Below are positions 16,357 through 24,073 of a DNA stretch of 43,257 nt, piece after piece. Numbering within the stretch: the first letter of the stretch is position 1; each line of letters opens with the position of its first letter. This DNA comes from Gordonia heveisoli (GTDB lineage Bacteria; Actinomycetota; Actinomycetes; Mycobacteriales; Mycobacteriaceae). Position numbers and translations under genes: made by a program. The stretch covers positions 1 through 43,257 of the forward strand of contig NZ_JASXSH010000026.1 of NCBI RefSeq assembly GCF_030315745.1. Direction: 5' to 3'. Under the pieces are notes generated by a model. It saw only the letters and a list, made by a program, of their open reading frames with translations, was not told where the DNA came from and made no database searches.

Positions 16357-16686
16357 ATGAAAGCAAAGGGTTACAACGGGACAGTCGAGTTCAACGGGCA
16401 AGCGGTCATCATCACGCGTGAGGGTTTCAATGCACGCGCGACGGTGGGCAGCGGCTCCAAGTTGATTCCACTGCGCTCCATCAATGCAGTGCAGTGGAAG
16501 CCGCCTAGCTTCCTCACCAACGGCTTCATCGAGTTCACCATCTCGGGCGGATCCGAGGTCAGCGGCGGCGCCGGTCGTACGTCGAAGAATGTCACGAATG
16601 AGAACGCGGTCATCGTGACCCGCAAGCATGTGGACGAAATGCTCGCGCTCAAGGCTGCCGTCGAGGCTGCGCTAGTCGCCCCGTGA
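16357..16686 (+). CDS. DUF4429-like protein inserted antisense in the tail operon
   Basis: A 109-aa protein on the strand opposite its neighbours. It has the pattern of actinobacterial DUF4429 domains, a PH-like beta barrel: GTVEFNGQAVIITREGF, KLIPLRSINAVQWKPP, then FIEFTISGGSE. A C-terminal helix (VDEMLALKAAVEAAL) follows. DUF4429 function is unknown; it often accompanies SHOCT domains in lysogen-expressed proteins. The gene lies between the tape measure and tail chaperone genes, and its 3' end overlaps the convergent chaperone ORF by 15 bases. It behaves as a moron, that is, cargo expressed independently of the late operon. No convincing promoter was found in the 78-base upstream gap. Confidence 0.75.
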   Translation: MKAKGYNGTVEFNGQAVIITREGFNARATVGSGSKLIPLRSINAVQWKPPSFLTNGFIEFTISGGSEVSGGAGRTSKNVTNENAVIVTRKHVDEMLALKAAVEAALVAP

Positions 16687-17384
16687 CGACGTGACCGGCT
16701 TCGCGTAGCGCTGCTGACGCTCGATCATCTTCTGATCCCGGGCCTGCTGCCGAGCCGCCTCGGCCTCGGCCTCCTCCGGGTTGCGCCACGGATGCGCGTC
16801 CGGTGCGTTCTCACTCATCGACTTCGCCTTGAGCTCCCAGAGGTCCGCGAGCAGATAGTCGGTCAGGCTGAAGACGTGGTGGTCGTTGTTCACCCGCCGG
16901 GCCAGGGATGACTCGTGCGCGCGGTAGGTCAGCAGATCCTCGACGAGGGCCCAGAGTCGGCGCGCCGTCAGGGATCCGCGGTAGAAGTCGATCAGGTCGA
17001 TGCCGTGAATGGCGGATAGGTCTGCCTCCACCTGGTCGCCGTACTCATCGAGCAGGCGCAGGAGGCGACCTAGTTTCCCTGGTCGAGACCGAATTCGTCC
17101 TGGAACTTCTCACCGAGGTCGTTGAGGTCGTCAGCGACCGCACCTGCGGCGATCAGCGCCTGCCACTGGTCATGGCCGAGCAACGCCTTGATGCCCTGTA
17201 GATGGTTGCCTTCAGAGAAGTGGTCGAGCGCGGCCAACGGCCAACGTCCGTGCGAGCGTGGGATCTTCAGCTCGACGCCACACTGCTCAATGACGGCGTA
17301 ATCACTGTCGGACGCCTCGTTGCGTCGGGCAGCGGCGGGCGCGGCCTTCTTCGCGGGACGCTTCCGGGGGGCGGGTGCAGACAT
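16672..17384 (-). CDS. Tail assembly chaperone long form, made by -1 frameshift
   Basis: The long product joins the 104-residue upstream ORF (17384-17073) to the overlapping downstream frame (17073-16672), giving about 237 aa. The downstream part continues LGRLLRLLDEYGDQ, then reads EADLSAIHGIDLIDFYRGS and ends in a charged tail (PVTSSRGD). This corresponds to lambda gpGT, in which the extension contacts the tape measure and major tail protein during assembly. The downstream frame lacks a good start of its own; a GTG at 17031 has no clear ribosome-binding site. Expression through the slippery site is therefore the best model. The last 15 bases overlap the convergent DUF4429-like gene. Confidence 0.8.
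17070..17384 (-). CDS. Tail assembly chaperone short form (gpG-like)
   Basis: A 104-aa protein located between the major tail and tape measure genes, the standard site of the gpG chaperone. The N-terminus is Lys/Pro/Ala-rich (APRKRPAKKAAPAAARR); the rest is helical and ends DEFGLDQGN. Most ribosomes should stop at the TAG directly after the slippery heptamer. The protein coats the tape measure during tail polymerisation and is absent from the virion in lambda. Confidence 0.8.
   Translation of the reverse strand: MSAPAPRKRPAKKAAPAAARRNEASDSDYAVIEQCGVELKIPRSHGRWPLAALDHFSEGNHLQGIKALLGHDQWQALIAAGAVADDLNDLGEKFQDEFGLDQGN
17073..17079 (-). promoter_or_regulatory. Programmed -1 frameshift slippery site GGGAAAC
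   Basis: On the minus strand the heptamer G GGA AAC has the canonical X XXY YYZ form. It is in register with the gpG-like frame, and the stop TAG (17072-17070) follows immediately. Slippage of one base gives GGG AAA CTA and enters the downstream ORF, which is open throughout. The pairing of frames and the place in the operon match tail chaperone frameshifts of other siphophages. Confidence 0.85.
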
Positions 17385-17393
17385 TCTCAGCTC

Positions 17394-17678
17394 CTATCGG
17401 TTGATGGTGCGCCAGATGTGCGGCGCGAGCGCGGCCACGATGCGGCCGGCAGGCTCGTCGGGGACATCGGCGGCAGTGAGGCCGCGGTAGATGTCGGCAA
17501 GCGGGGTGACGATCGACGCGGCACGATCGGCCGCCGCGATGGTCGCGGCATCCTCGGCGAGCGCTTCCTCGACGACCTTCGCGAGCTTCCCGCGCAGTCG
17601 GGGAGGGATCGGCTGGCCTGACGCGAGCAGGCCGAGCCGCTCCCCCGCATCCCGCATCTGTTGTTCGGACGGGACCAT
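17394..17678 (-). CDS. Small protein between major tail and chaperone genes
   Basis: A 94-aa mainly helical Ala-rich protein (LAKVVEEALAEDAATIAAAD). GGAG lies about eight bases before the ATG. A small ORF is often found here in actinophages, but I recognise no family. It may be an extra chaperone or a structural protein. Confidence 0.6.
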   Translation of the reverse strand: MVPSEQQMRDAGERLGLLASGQPIPPRLRGKLAKVVEEALAEDAATIAAADRAASIVTPLADIYRGLTAADVPDEPAGRIVAALAPHIWRTINR

Positions 17679-17755
17679 TTTTCAGCTCCTACAGCTCCGG
17701 GTGGTGAACCCTGCGACGCCGGGCGGGAGCTGAGGACACCCGGCGCCGCAGAGAA

Positions 17756-18556
17756 TCAGGCCGGGGCGACCGTGACGCCCGCCCCGCCGACGAGGACGCC
17801 GGGCACCGGCAGGGTGACGGTGAACGGGCCGGTACCGGTGACCGACCACTGCGACGCCTTGAACCCGTCGTCGAGTCCGGCCAACGCCGCCTTGACCGCG
17901 GCGGCGTTGGCGTCGAACGCGATCGTCGCGGTGTTGCCCTGGAAGGTGAGCGGGAACGTGCCCGAACCGGCGGTGACGGTGACCAGGTAGTCCGAGACGC
18001 CTGCGGCGCCGCCGATCTTCTGGAACACATCCTTGTTCGAGTCGGGGCTGTGGTGGACCACGAACTCGTACGACTCCTGCTCACCCTCGACCGCGCCGCT
18101 ATGCGACTTCAGTTCGAGGGTGGCCGGACGCAGCGTCACCCGCGCGAGATCGGCGAAGCCCTGATCCACGGTGCGGTACAGCACGTAGAACTGCAGATCC
18201 TTCGGCACGCCGATCTTGTCGGGCGCCGAGCCGGGCAGAACGATCCCCGCGGTGACCGCGTTGTCCTCCAGCGCGGTGAAGCCGGTCTTGACCTTGCCCT
18301 TCGAGAACTTCTGCCGATACGAGGTGTAGCCGAACCCGTCGAACTCCTTGAGCTCGCCCGACGGATCGACCGGGATGCCCTTCTTCGCGTCGATCAGGCC
18401 GACGTAATCCCAGCCCTTCGCGGCGAAGTCGTCGTCGACGGTCGCCGGCAGGACGTTGGCAATGCCGCCCGCGGCGTCGACCGACGCCTTCGACTGGATC
18501 CAGACCTCGGCCTCGTCCCAGATGTGCGAGGCGTCGGGATTGATGGTTGCAACCAT
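17756..18556 (-). CDS. Major tail protein with C-terminal Ig-like domain
   Basis: A 266-aa tail tube subunit. The start is the ATG at 18556, preceded by GAAGGAGGG. The first ~195 residues (ATINPDASHIWDEAEVWI through YEFVVHH) look like the phage tail tube fold. The last ~70 form a separate beta domain (GTFPLTFQGNTATIAFDANA, then a Val/Gly-rich end) of the Ig-like add-on type seen on many tail tube proteins, probably displayed on the tube exterior. It lies downstream of the tail terminator gene, as expected. Confidence 0.8.
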   Translation of the reverse strand: MVATINPDASHIWDEAEVWIQSKASVDAAGGIANVLPATVDDDFAAKGWDYVGLIDAKKGIPVDPSGELKEFDGFGYTSYRQKFSKGKVKTGFTALEDNAVTAGIVLPGSAPDKIGVPKDLQFYVLYRTVDQGFADLARVTLRPATLELKSHSGAVEGEQESYEFVVHHSPDSNKDVFQKIGGAAGVSDYLVTVTAGSGTFPLTFQGNTATIAFDANAAAVKAALAGLDDGFKASQWSVTGTGPFTVTLPVPGVLVGGAGVTVAPA

Positions 18557-18628
18557 GAGTTTCCCTCCTTCAAGGGCAATTAGTGCCCTCGCGGGCATGA
18601 GCACACCACCCGGCAGGGCGGCGTGAGA

Positions 18629-19015
18629 TCAGACGGTGCGCAGGCGAAGTCGCACCGTGAACGACGCGAGATCACCGCGCGTCTTGTCGTCGCGGGCATC
18701 GAGGATGCCAGTGCCCGGCAGGATCGCTGCGACATCGGGCACGCGAGAGCCGAGCAGCAGGCCCAGCGCCCAATGCACGTACGTGCGGTCGCGGCCCGAG
18801 GTCCACGACGTGACTCGGATCGTCGACTGCGTGGCGACAGGCCACGCGAGCGGACCGCCGTCGTCGGCGACCAGCAGGACCGGAGCCGACCCGAGGGTCC
18901 AGTCGCTCGGCAGTTCCAGGACGACGCGCAGCTCCGGATGATCCACCGCGGCGCGCTCTTTCAGCCATGCTTTGACCAGGGCGGCGCCGTCGCGCGGCCG
19001 ACGGACGACCTTCAC
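18629..19015 (-). CDS. Tail terminator-like protein
   Basis: A 128-aa protein directly upstream of the major tail gene, the standard position of the tail terminator (lambda gpU-like), which caps the tube and joins it to the head. It has the alternating helix/strand pattern expected (AALVKAWLKERAAV, LRVVLELPSDW, FTVRLRLRTV). The GTG start overlaps the upstream stop by four bases. Confidence 0.65.
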   Translation of the reverse strand: MKVVRRPRDGAALVKAWLKERAAVDHPELRVVLELPSDWTLGSAPVLLVADDGGPLAWPVATQSTIRVTSWTSGRDRTYVHWALGLLLGSRVPDVAAILPGTGILDARDDKTRGDLASFTVRLRLRTV

Positions 19016-19287
19016 TCGGCCACCTCCGTCACTTCCAGACCAAACCTGGCCGCGGCCCGGGTCAGTGCGCCGTCGCTCGCCTGCAACTGGCGGCCGCGCG
19101 GATCGGCGATCGTCACCGCGGCGGCACCGCGGTCGGTCGTGTACTCATCGACCTCGACCTCGACGTCGTCATGGGCGTCGCGGACCTGCTCGGCGATCGA
19201 CTCGGCGAGCGCGTTGATGGCGTCGGCGCACCGGTTCTTCAAAATGAACGACACGCCCTTGCGGTCGAGGCGGAAGGTTCCCGCCAT
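19012..19287 (-). CDS. HK97 gp10-like tail completion protein
   Basis: A 91-aa protein starting at the ATG at 19287, which overlaps the previous stop (ATGA). A long helix (FILKNRCADAINALAESIAE) is followed by short strands around YTTDRGAAAVTIAD and a helix GALTRAAARFG, the arrangement of small gp10/neck proteins. It would act at the head-tail interface. The family assignment is by order and architecture. Confidence 0.6.
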   Translation of the reverse strand: MAGTFRLDRKGVSFILKNRCADAINALAESIAEQVRDAHDDVEVEVDEYTTDRGAAAVTIADPRGRQLQASDGALTRAAARFGLEVTEVAE

Positions 19288-19610
19288 CAGCCCGCCGCCC
19301 GTGTCGCGGTGATGTCGTATCCGGAGAGTTCCGGGTCGTCCGGGTCGATGTAGGCCTGTGGGTTGCCGTCGACGCGGTAGGGATTTCCTCGCACGATCAG
19401 CGTGGAGTTGTTGTCGATGCCCGTGGTGACGGGGATGAACACGCGGATCGCATCCTCTGTCCCCTGGCGGCCGCGAGCGACGAGTTCGTCGGCCGACATG
19501 GGCTGCACCTGGCACCCGTCGACCGCTCCAAGGCCCACCGAGGCGACGAGGCGGCCGTCGTCATCTCGGGTGAAATCTCCTCCGATGGTGACGGTTTCAG
19601 TACCGAGCAT
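19287..19610 (-). CDS. Head-tail stopper / adaptor protein
   Basis: A 107-aa beta-rich protein (ETVTIGGDFTRDDDGR, VFIPVTTGIDNNSTLIVRG), consistent with the small beta-barrel stopper that closes the connector after packaging. I prefer the ATG at 19610, which overlaps the previous gene by 14 bases, over the one at 19649, which would overlap by 53. Neither has a strong ribosome-binding site, so coupling is likely. Confidence 0.6.
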   Translation of the reverse strand: MLGTETVTIGGDFTRDDDGRLVASVGLGAVDGCQVQPMSADELVARGRQGTEDAIRVFIPVTTGIDNNSTLIVRGNPYRVDGNPQAYIDPDDPELSGYDITATRAAG

Positions 19611-19995
19611 CGTCGTATCCGTCGAAACATGCGGCGGGCATGGCTGCACTGAACAACCCGAGCTGGCGCCAATGCCAGTCGGTGATGACCACCGACCCGC
19701 CGGGACTCGCCAGCGTCCCCGTCTTCGACCTCGGCCCTTCCACGCGTTGGTAGGACAGGTGCCCCGGGTACGCCCCGGTTGTCATTGCGGTCTTCACGAC
19801 GTCGATCGATACCGATCGTGCCGTGGGGTCATCGTCAGCAATCGGGGTATTGCGCACCCGCTGGTAGCGGTCGCGGATCTGTTGCCCGACCGACGCGAGC
19901 AGCGTGTCTGCGAGCGCGGCCTCGGCGCTGGAGAGAGGGCGCCACGCGTCAGCGAGTTCGACCGAAGTGAGAAACGCCCCCTCTCCGGCAGTCAT
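19597..19995 (-). CDS. Head-tail connector, Gp19/Gp15/Gp42-like
   Basis: A 132-aa protein with the helical head-completion pattern: AFLTSVELADAWRPLSSAEA, then LADTLLASVGQQIRDRYQR, and a long loop before HLSYQRVEGP. This resembles the actinophage Gp19/Gp15/Gp42 family, which binds beneath the portal. The start overlaps the previous stop by four bases. Confidence 0.7.
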   Translation of the reverse strand: MTAGEGAFLTSVELADAWRPLSSAEAALADTLLASVGQQIRDRYQRVRNTPIADDDPTARSVSIDVVKTAMTTGAYPGHLSYQRVEGPRSKTGTLASPGGSVVITDWHWRQLGLFSAAMPAACFDGYDDARY

Positions 19996-20288
19996 CCGAG
20001 CGCTTCGATCAACTGTTGGCGAGTCATCGACTCGACCTCAGCGGCGTCGAACCCTTGCGCGAGGGCGTAGTCCCGCCATGCCTTCACGCTCGCCGTCCTC
20101 CCCGGCTGGGTGCCCGCCTCGTCGGCCCGAGTGACGGCGCCCGGCATCGGCTCGATGAAGCCCTCACTGACGAGACGGGATGCTGCCTCGTCAGTGAGGT
20201 GGTCGATCACAGCGCCGCGATAGTGGTACTGAACCTCCCCGTCGTCGCCGCATGTCAGGACAAGCGGCGAGGAGACGATCCAGGTCAC
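19992..20288 (-). CDS. Small head-tail protein with Rho-N/HeH-like C-terminus
   Basis: A 98-aa protein starting at GTG 20288, which overlaps the capsid stop (GTGA). The C-terminus AEVESMTRQQLIEALG matches the Rho-N/HeH helix-extended-loop-helix pattern common in small phage proteins encoded just after the capsid gene. The N-terminal half is a small beta unit (VLTCGDDGEVQYHYRG). Its role in head assembly or DNA contact is inferred. Confidence 0.65.
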   Translation of the reverse strand: MTWIVSSPLVLTCGDDGEVQYHYRGAVIDHLTDEAASRLVSEGFIEPMPGAVTRADEAGTQPGRTASVKAWRDYALAQGFDAAEVESMTRQQLIEALG

Positions 20289-21208
20289 GAGAGCACACCG
20301 GTGATCTTGTAGGCGGCCTTCGGTTCGAGCACGATCGGCACGGTGACGCGACGTGCACGCACCCGCCACTGATCGTTCTCATCGTCGCGGATGGTCTTCG
20401 CCTCCACGCCGACGCCGCCAGCCGACACGTAGCCGGGGCCGCCGAGCTTCTCGTCGGCCATGCCGCCGAGCTGCTTCGTGTCGACGATGAGCGCCGTCTT
20501 CGACATCCCCAGGTTCGGGGTCGGAAGGACGGTCAGGCCACCGACGTTGAGGAAGTCGCCCGAGTAGACCGGGTTGGACTTGTCCTCACGCGCCCGCAGG
20601 CCCGCGATGGCCGGATCCGAGGCGATGATCGCCCAGGTGAGGTCATCGACCACGAGTACGTCCGGCTCGAAACCCTCGTTCAGCGCGCGGATCGCGGCCT
20701 TCGCCTTGAGGACGTCCCGCAGGATCGTCGGAGTGCCGGTGTCCCACACCGCCGACGCGCCGGTGCTCTGGGTCACCGCGGATGCGATGGCCGACAGGGC
20801 GATCGAGTCGATGGTCTTCACGAGCTGGTTGACCTGCTTGGTCAGCGCCCGATTGACCGGATCCATGCTCTGCCGCGAGATCGACTCATCGGTGATGAGC
20901 GAATCCTGACCCCACTTCTCGGTCTTCGCGAGCTGCGGGGTGCCGGTCCCCACCGTGGTGATCGGATACTCGGCGCCAGCCGCGACCGACTCGGGCGCGC
21001 GATCGGAGTAGATCGACTCCCCGGTCTCATAGAGAACGGCGCCACTGTCGGTCGTCAGCCGCGCCGACAGGAGAACGTCGGCGATGAACCGCTGTTCCGC
21101 GAGGGTGCGGAGACGACGGGCCACCAGGGTCGGAGACTTCAGGAACGTCGAGATGGTGAGCTGGTCGCCGGACACACTGGGCGCGGCCGGCGGGTAAGTG
21201 ATCGCCAC
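20285..21208 (-). CDS. Major capsid protein (HK97 fold)
   Basis: A 307-aa protein starting at GTG 21208 with GAGAGG upstream. The sequence has the HK97-type layout: an N-terminal arm, then an E-loop region (GAEYPITTVGTGTPQLAKTE), a spine helix (VNRALTKQVNQLVKTIDSI) and the P-domain/A-domain strand DVLVVDDLTWAIIASDP, ending in a beta strand VTVPIVLEPKAAYKI. Absence of a delta domain fits a separate scaffold, which is encoded two genes upstream. It follows the decoration protein gene. Confidence 0.85.
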   Translation of the reverse strand: MAITYPPAAPSVSGDQLTISTFLKSPTLVARRLRTLAEQRFIADVLLSARLTTDSGAVLYETGESIYSDRAPESVAAGAEYPITTVGTGTPQLAKTEKWGQDSLITDESISRQSMDPVNRALTKQVNQLVKTIDSIALSAIASAVTQSTGASAVWDTGTPTILRDVLKAKAAIRALNEGFEPDVLVVDDLTWAIIASDPAIAGLRAREDKSNPVYSGDFLNVGGLTVLPTPNLGMSKTALIVDTKQLGGMADEKLGGPGYVSAGGVGVEAKTIRDDENDQWRVRARRVTVPIVLEPKAAYKITGVLS

Positions 21209-21241
21209 GATGGCAACCTCTCTTTCTGTGTTGGCGCGCGC

Positions 21242-21607
21242 TCAGCGAGCGAGCTTGACGAGAACCTTGGAGTTGGCGGCGGCCGACAGGGCGACGCCGA
21301 CGATCTTGCTGTAATCGGTTTCCGATCCGATGGTCGCCACAGCGCCCGACGCTGCGGCGATCACGTTGGCACCGGCGGCAATTGCGCCAGAGGCGGTCAG
21401 TTCGTGCACACCGCCGGAGGTCACATTGACCTTGGCGCCGCTCGCGGCGTCGTGTTCGGCGACGCCGATCCACGCGGACGACCCCGCGCCAGCTGCGGCC
21501 ACGGTGCGGTCGCCGGTGACGGCGACGAGCTGACCGCCGGTCACCCCGGCCGACGTGGTGTAGGTGACGTCCTGGCCGGGACGGAAGATGCGATTGGAGA
21601 GCGCCAT
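21242..21607 (-). CDS. DUF2190-type capsid decoration protein
   Basis: A 121-aa Gly/Ala/Val-rich beta protein with repeated V-x-G-V-A patterns (SAWIGVAEHDAASGAKVNV, KIVGVALSAA), typical of DUF2190 decoration/cement proteins that trimerise on HK97-fold capsids. It lies between the protease-scaffold gene and the major capsid gene, the expected place. It begins two bases after the protease stop. Confidence 0.75.
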   Translation of the reverse strand: MALSNRIFRPGQDVTYTTSAGVTGGQLVAVTGDRTVAAAGAGSSAWIGVAEHDAASGAKVNVTSGGVHELTASGAIAAGANVIAAASGAVATIGSETDYSKIVGVALSAAANSKVLVKLAR

Positions 21608-21609
21608 GA

Positions 21610-22089
21610 TCAGGCCTCACTTTCCGGGAAGAGCTTGCTGTAGACGTCGTCGGCGGCGGCGTCCTGGACGTCCTGGCCGTGACCGATCTCCTCGACAGGG
21701 ATGGTCCCCTTGGGCAGGCTGTTGATGACATCGGTGATGCCTTCGCGGTCCGCTTCGAGCTGGGTCAGCCAGTGAGCCTTGCGGGCTGGCGCGATGCGGC
21801 CGTCCTCCATCGCGGCGACGACGAGACGTTCGTCTGCGTCGCGGACCTGCTGGAGACGTGCCTGTCGGCCATCCTCGGCAGCTGCCGCGAGCGCCTGATA
21901 CTGGTCGCTGTCGACCAGGGTGAGGCCGAGTTCCTTGGCAGATGCGGTGATCTGGTCGACGGTCGGTTCCGCCGGCTCATTGGCGGTAGTCTCGGCGATC
22001 TTGTCGTCGAGTGCCTTCAGGATGGTCTCGTCGTTGGCGTCGGCGGCGATGCCGAGGCGCTCTACGAGGCCCTCATTCAAGGTGGACAT
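21610..22089 (-). CDS. Nested scaffold protein from an internal start
   Basis: An internal in-frame ATG at 22089 (MSTLNEGLVERLG) is preceded by AAGGAGGAGG with five intervening bases, far stronger than most ribosome-binding sites here. The same bases encode the Lys/Glu-rich linker between protease and scaffold, which could be chance. The product would be 159 aa, helical and acidic, corresponding to the free scaffold (lambda Nu3-like) that drives capsid assembly. Independent synthesis would supply scaffold in excess over protease. Confidence 0.6.
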   Translation of the reverse strand: MSTLNEGLVERLGIAADANDETILKALDDKIAETTANEPAEPTVDQITASAKELGLTLVDSDQYQALAAAAEDGRQARLQQVRDADERLVVAAMEDGRIAPARKAHWLTQLEADREGITDVINSLPKGTIPVEEIGHGQDVQDAAADDVYSKLFPESEA

Positions 22090-22755
22090 ATGGTCCTCCT
22101 CCTTCTTGTTGACCTCTGACGCCACGGCGGCGAGAGGAGTTCGTGTGCGCCGGTTGATGATCGACCGGTCGAACAGGTTGCGCGCCGGGGCAGACTCGGA
22201 CGATTCGGCGGCTGTGTCGACCCGATCGGCAAGCCCCGCCTCGACCGCTCCGTCTGCGGTGTACCAGGTCTCCTTGCGCATCACCGCGCGCCATTCGTCG
22301 ACGGTTCCACCGGCGCGTTCGGCGTAGATCGACGCGATGTTGTTGCTCGCGCGTTCGAGCATGTCGACCATGCGCTGCATCTTCTCTGCGTTACCGACAG
22401 TGATCCCGACGGCGTCGTGAATCATCATCTCGGCGTTGCGGGACATGACGATTTCGTCGCCTGCCATCGCGATGAAGCTGGCGGCCGACGCAGCGAGACC
22501 GTCGATCACGGTGGTGACCTTGGCGGGATGGTTCCGCAGCGAGTTGAGGATCGCGATGCCATCGAACACATCTCCGCCCGGACTGTTGATCCGGACCGTC
22601 AGATTGTCGACGTCGAGTGCGGCGATCTCGCGGGCGAACACGTTGGCCGAGACGCCCCAGAACGGGTCGATCTCGTCGTAGATCAGCACCTCGGCCGACC
22701 GGTCGTCTGCCTTGGCGGTGATCGAGTACCAGCGAAGCGAATTCGGGGTCACCAT
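21610..22755 (-). CDS. ClpP-like prohead protease fused to scaffold
   Basis: A 381-aa protein. Residues 1-180 are a ClpP-type S14/S49-like serine protease: oxyanion region RINSPGGDVFDG, nucleophile in GLAASAASFIA (Ser90) and catalytic His113 in MMIHDAVG. Residues about 222-381 form an acidic helical scaffold-like domain that would fill the procapsid and then be degraded. It overlaps the portal stop by seven bases. The arrangement resembles lambda C/Nu3 with the scaffold also made separately. Confidence 0.85.
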   Translation of the reverse strand: MVTPNSLRWYSITAKADDRSAEVLIYDEIDPFWGVSANVFAREIAALDVDNLTVRINSPGGDVFDGIAILNSLRNHPAKVTTVIDGLAASAASFIAMAGDEIVMSRNAEMMIHDAVGITVGNAEKMQRMVDMLERASNNIASIYAERAGGTVDEWRAVMRKETWYTADGAVEAGLADRVDTAAESSESAPARNLFDRSIINRRTRTPLAAVASEVNKKEEDHMSTLNEGLVERLGIAADANDETILKALDDKIAETTANEPAEPTVDQITASAKELGLTLVDSDQYQALAAAAEDGRQARLQQVRDADERLVVAAMEDGRIAPARKAHWLTQLEADREGITDVINSLPKGTIPVEEIGHGQDVQDAAADDVYSKLFPESEA

Positions 22756-24059
22756 AGTGTCGGCTCTCCATCCGTGCGGGATTTGCGATTGGTGGTCTTG
22801 GGCGGCGACGGTTCGGATGCGACGTCCGACGTCTCAACAGAGTCGCCTGCGGGAATGCCGAGTTGCTGTCGGACGACGCGCTTGGCTACGTCATCCGGAT
22901 CGAGGAGTCCGGCCTGGACCAGCATTGCCAGGGCCGCAGCCGTTGCATCCTGCCGAGAACCGATCTCGTCGAACACGATCCGGGGTGCGGGTTCGTCCGG
23001 TCCCCAGTTCAGATCGACGAGATCCTCGATCACATGCGCGCTGGCCGTCGCTGCGATGTGCTCGGCGAACGTCTGGACCGATTGGACGAACGTGTCCGCC
23101 TGAACCGACGCGAGGGCGTACGAGCCGCCGCGATCGAGGTTGAGGAAGTGAGCCAAGCCCGCGAGCGCGATCTGCTTGTCGTGGTACTCGATGGCCTGCC
23201 GCAGGTCTGGGAGGTTACCGCTCACGCCGAGCAGCTTCATGTCCCAGCCGTTGGGAAGTCCGACGCCAGAGTGGTTTCCGCCCTTGAATCCCGACGCGAT
23301 CTCCTTGGCGCTGTCGACCTGAGCCTGGTCGTCGGGGTCGGCGGTGGTGACCACCGGGACGCCCATGCCGTTACGACGAGCGGTCGCGGCTTCGATCCGC
23401 ATCAGCTCGTCCTTGAGTAGCCAGTGCTTGTACGCCGGACGAAGCAGTGAGCGGCCAACCCACTGCCCGGGCTTGGGGTCTCGCACGTACGCGACGAGAC
23501 GGTTGACCGGGATCACTGCTGGCTTGATGCCGTAGACCTCGCCGGTCAGCGTCGGTGAGTCCTGCTCGATGGACACCAGGCCGCCGTCAAGTGCGACGTT
23601 GATCTTCGAGATCGTCGGCTGCGGGCGCGGCGCCAGCTTCCGAAGGTGCAGACGTCCGTCATCGCCAAGTCGATAGACCTGCTCGAAGAAGCTGTGCCCG
23701 TAGTCGAGCATCAGCAGCGCCCATTGAAGGTGCTGCGCCCACGAGAACCGGTCTCGGCTACGCCCGGTCGGGATCGGTGTCTCGGCCCCGAGAATCGGCA
23801 GACCGGTGTCTCGCGCGCAGAATTCGGTCACCTCGTCAGAGGCCCCGTTCTGGTCAATTCGCCACACCGTACGACGGATAGGCAATCCGATCGCCTGTAG
23901 CAGCGATGCAACCCGTCCGTCCTCGGACGCCATGCGCGAGAACACATGGTTCGATGCCGGCCACTGGAGCGCGTCAACCTTCTCGTCGCGGTTCCACTGC
24001 GACCAGTTCAGGCCATCGCCGTTGACGTATCCGGATTCAGTCACCGGTAGTGCTGCCAT
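22749..24059 (-). CDS. Portal protein, DUF935 / Mu gp29-like
   Basis: A 436-aa portal. Residues 40-70 (ASNHVFSRMASEDGRVASLL) and the GRSLLRPAYKHWLLKDELMR helix-rich wing match DUF935-type portals. Later MKLLGVSGNLPDLRQAIEYH and ALAGLAHFLNL fit the clip/stem and crown. The twelve-fold ring forms the packaging and ejection channel. GAGAGGAGG precedes the ATG. It lies directly after the terminase large subunit gene. Confidence 0.8.
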   Translation of the reverse strand: MAALPVTESGYVNGDGLNWSQWNRDEKVDALQWPASNHVFSRMASEDGRVASLLQAIGLPIRRTVWRIDQNGASDEVTEFCARDTGLPILGAETPIPTGRSRDRFSWAQHLQWALLMLDYGHSFFEQVYRLGDDGRLHLRKLAPRPQPTISKINVALDGGLVSIEQDSPTLTGEVYGIKPAVIPVNRLVAYVRDPKPGQWVGRSLLRPAYKHWLLKDELMRIEAATARRNGMGVPVVTTADPDDQAQVDSAKEIASGFKGGNHSGVGLPNGWDMKLLGVSGNLPDLRQAIEYHDKQIALAGLAHFLNLDRGGSYALASVQADTFVQSVQTFAEHIAATASAHVIEDLVDLNWGPDEPAPRIVFDEIGSRQDATAAALAMLVQAGLLDPDDVAKRVVRQQLGIPAGDSVETSDVASEPSPPKTTNRKSRTDGEPTLW

Positions 24060-24073
24060 CTGGTGACCTCCTC

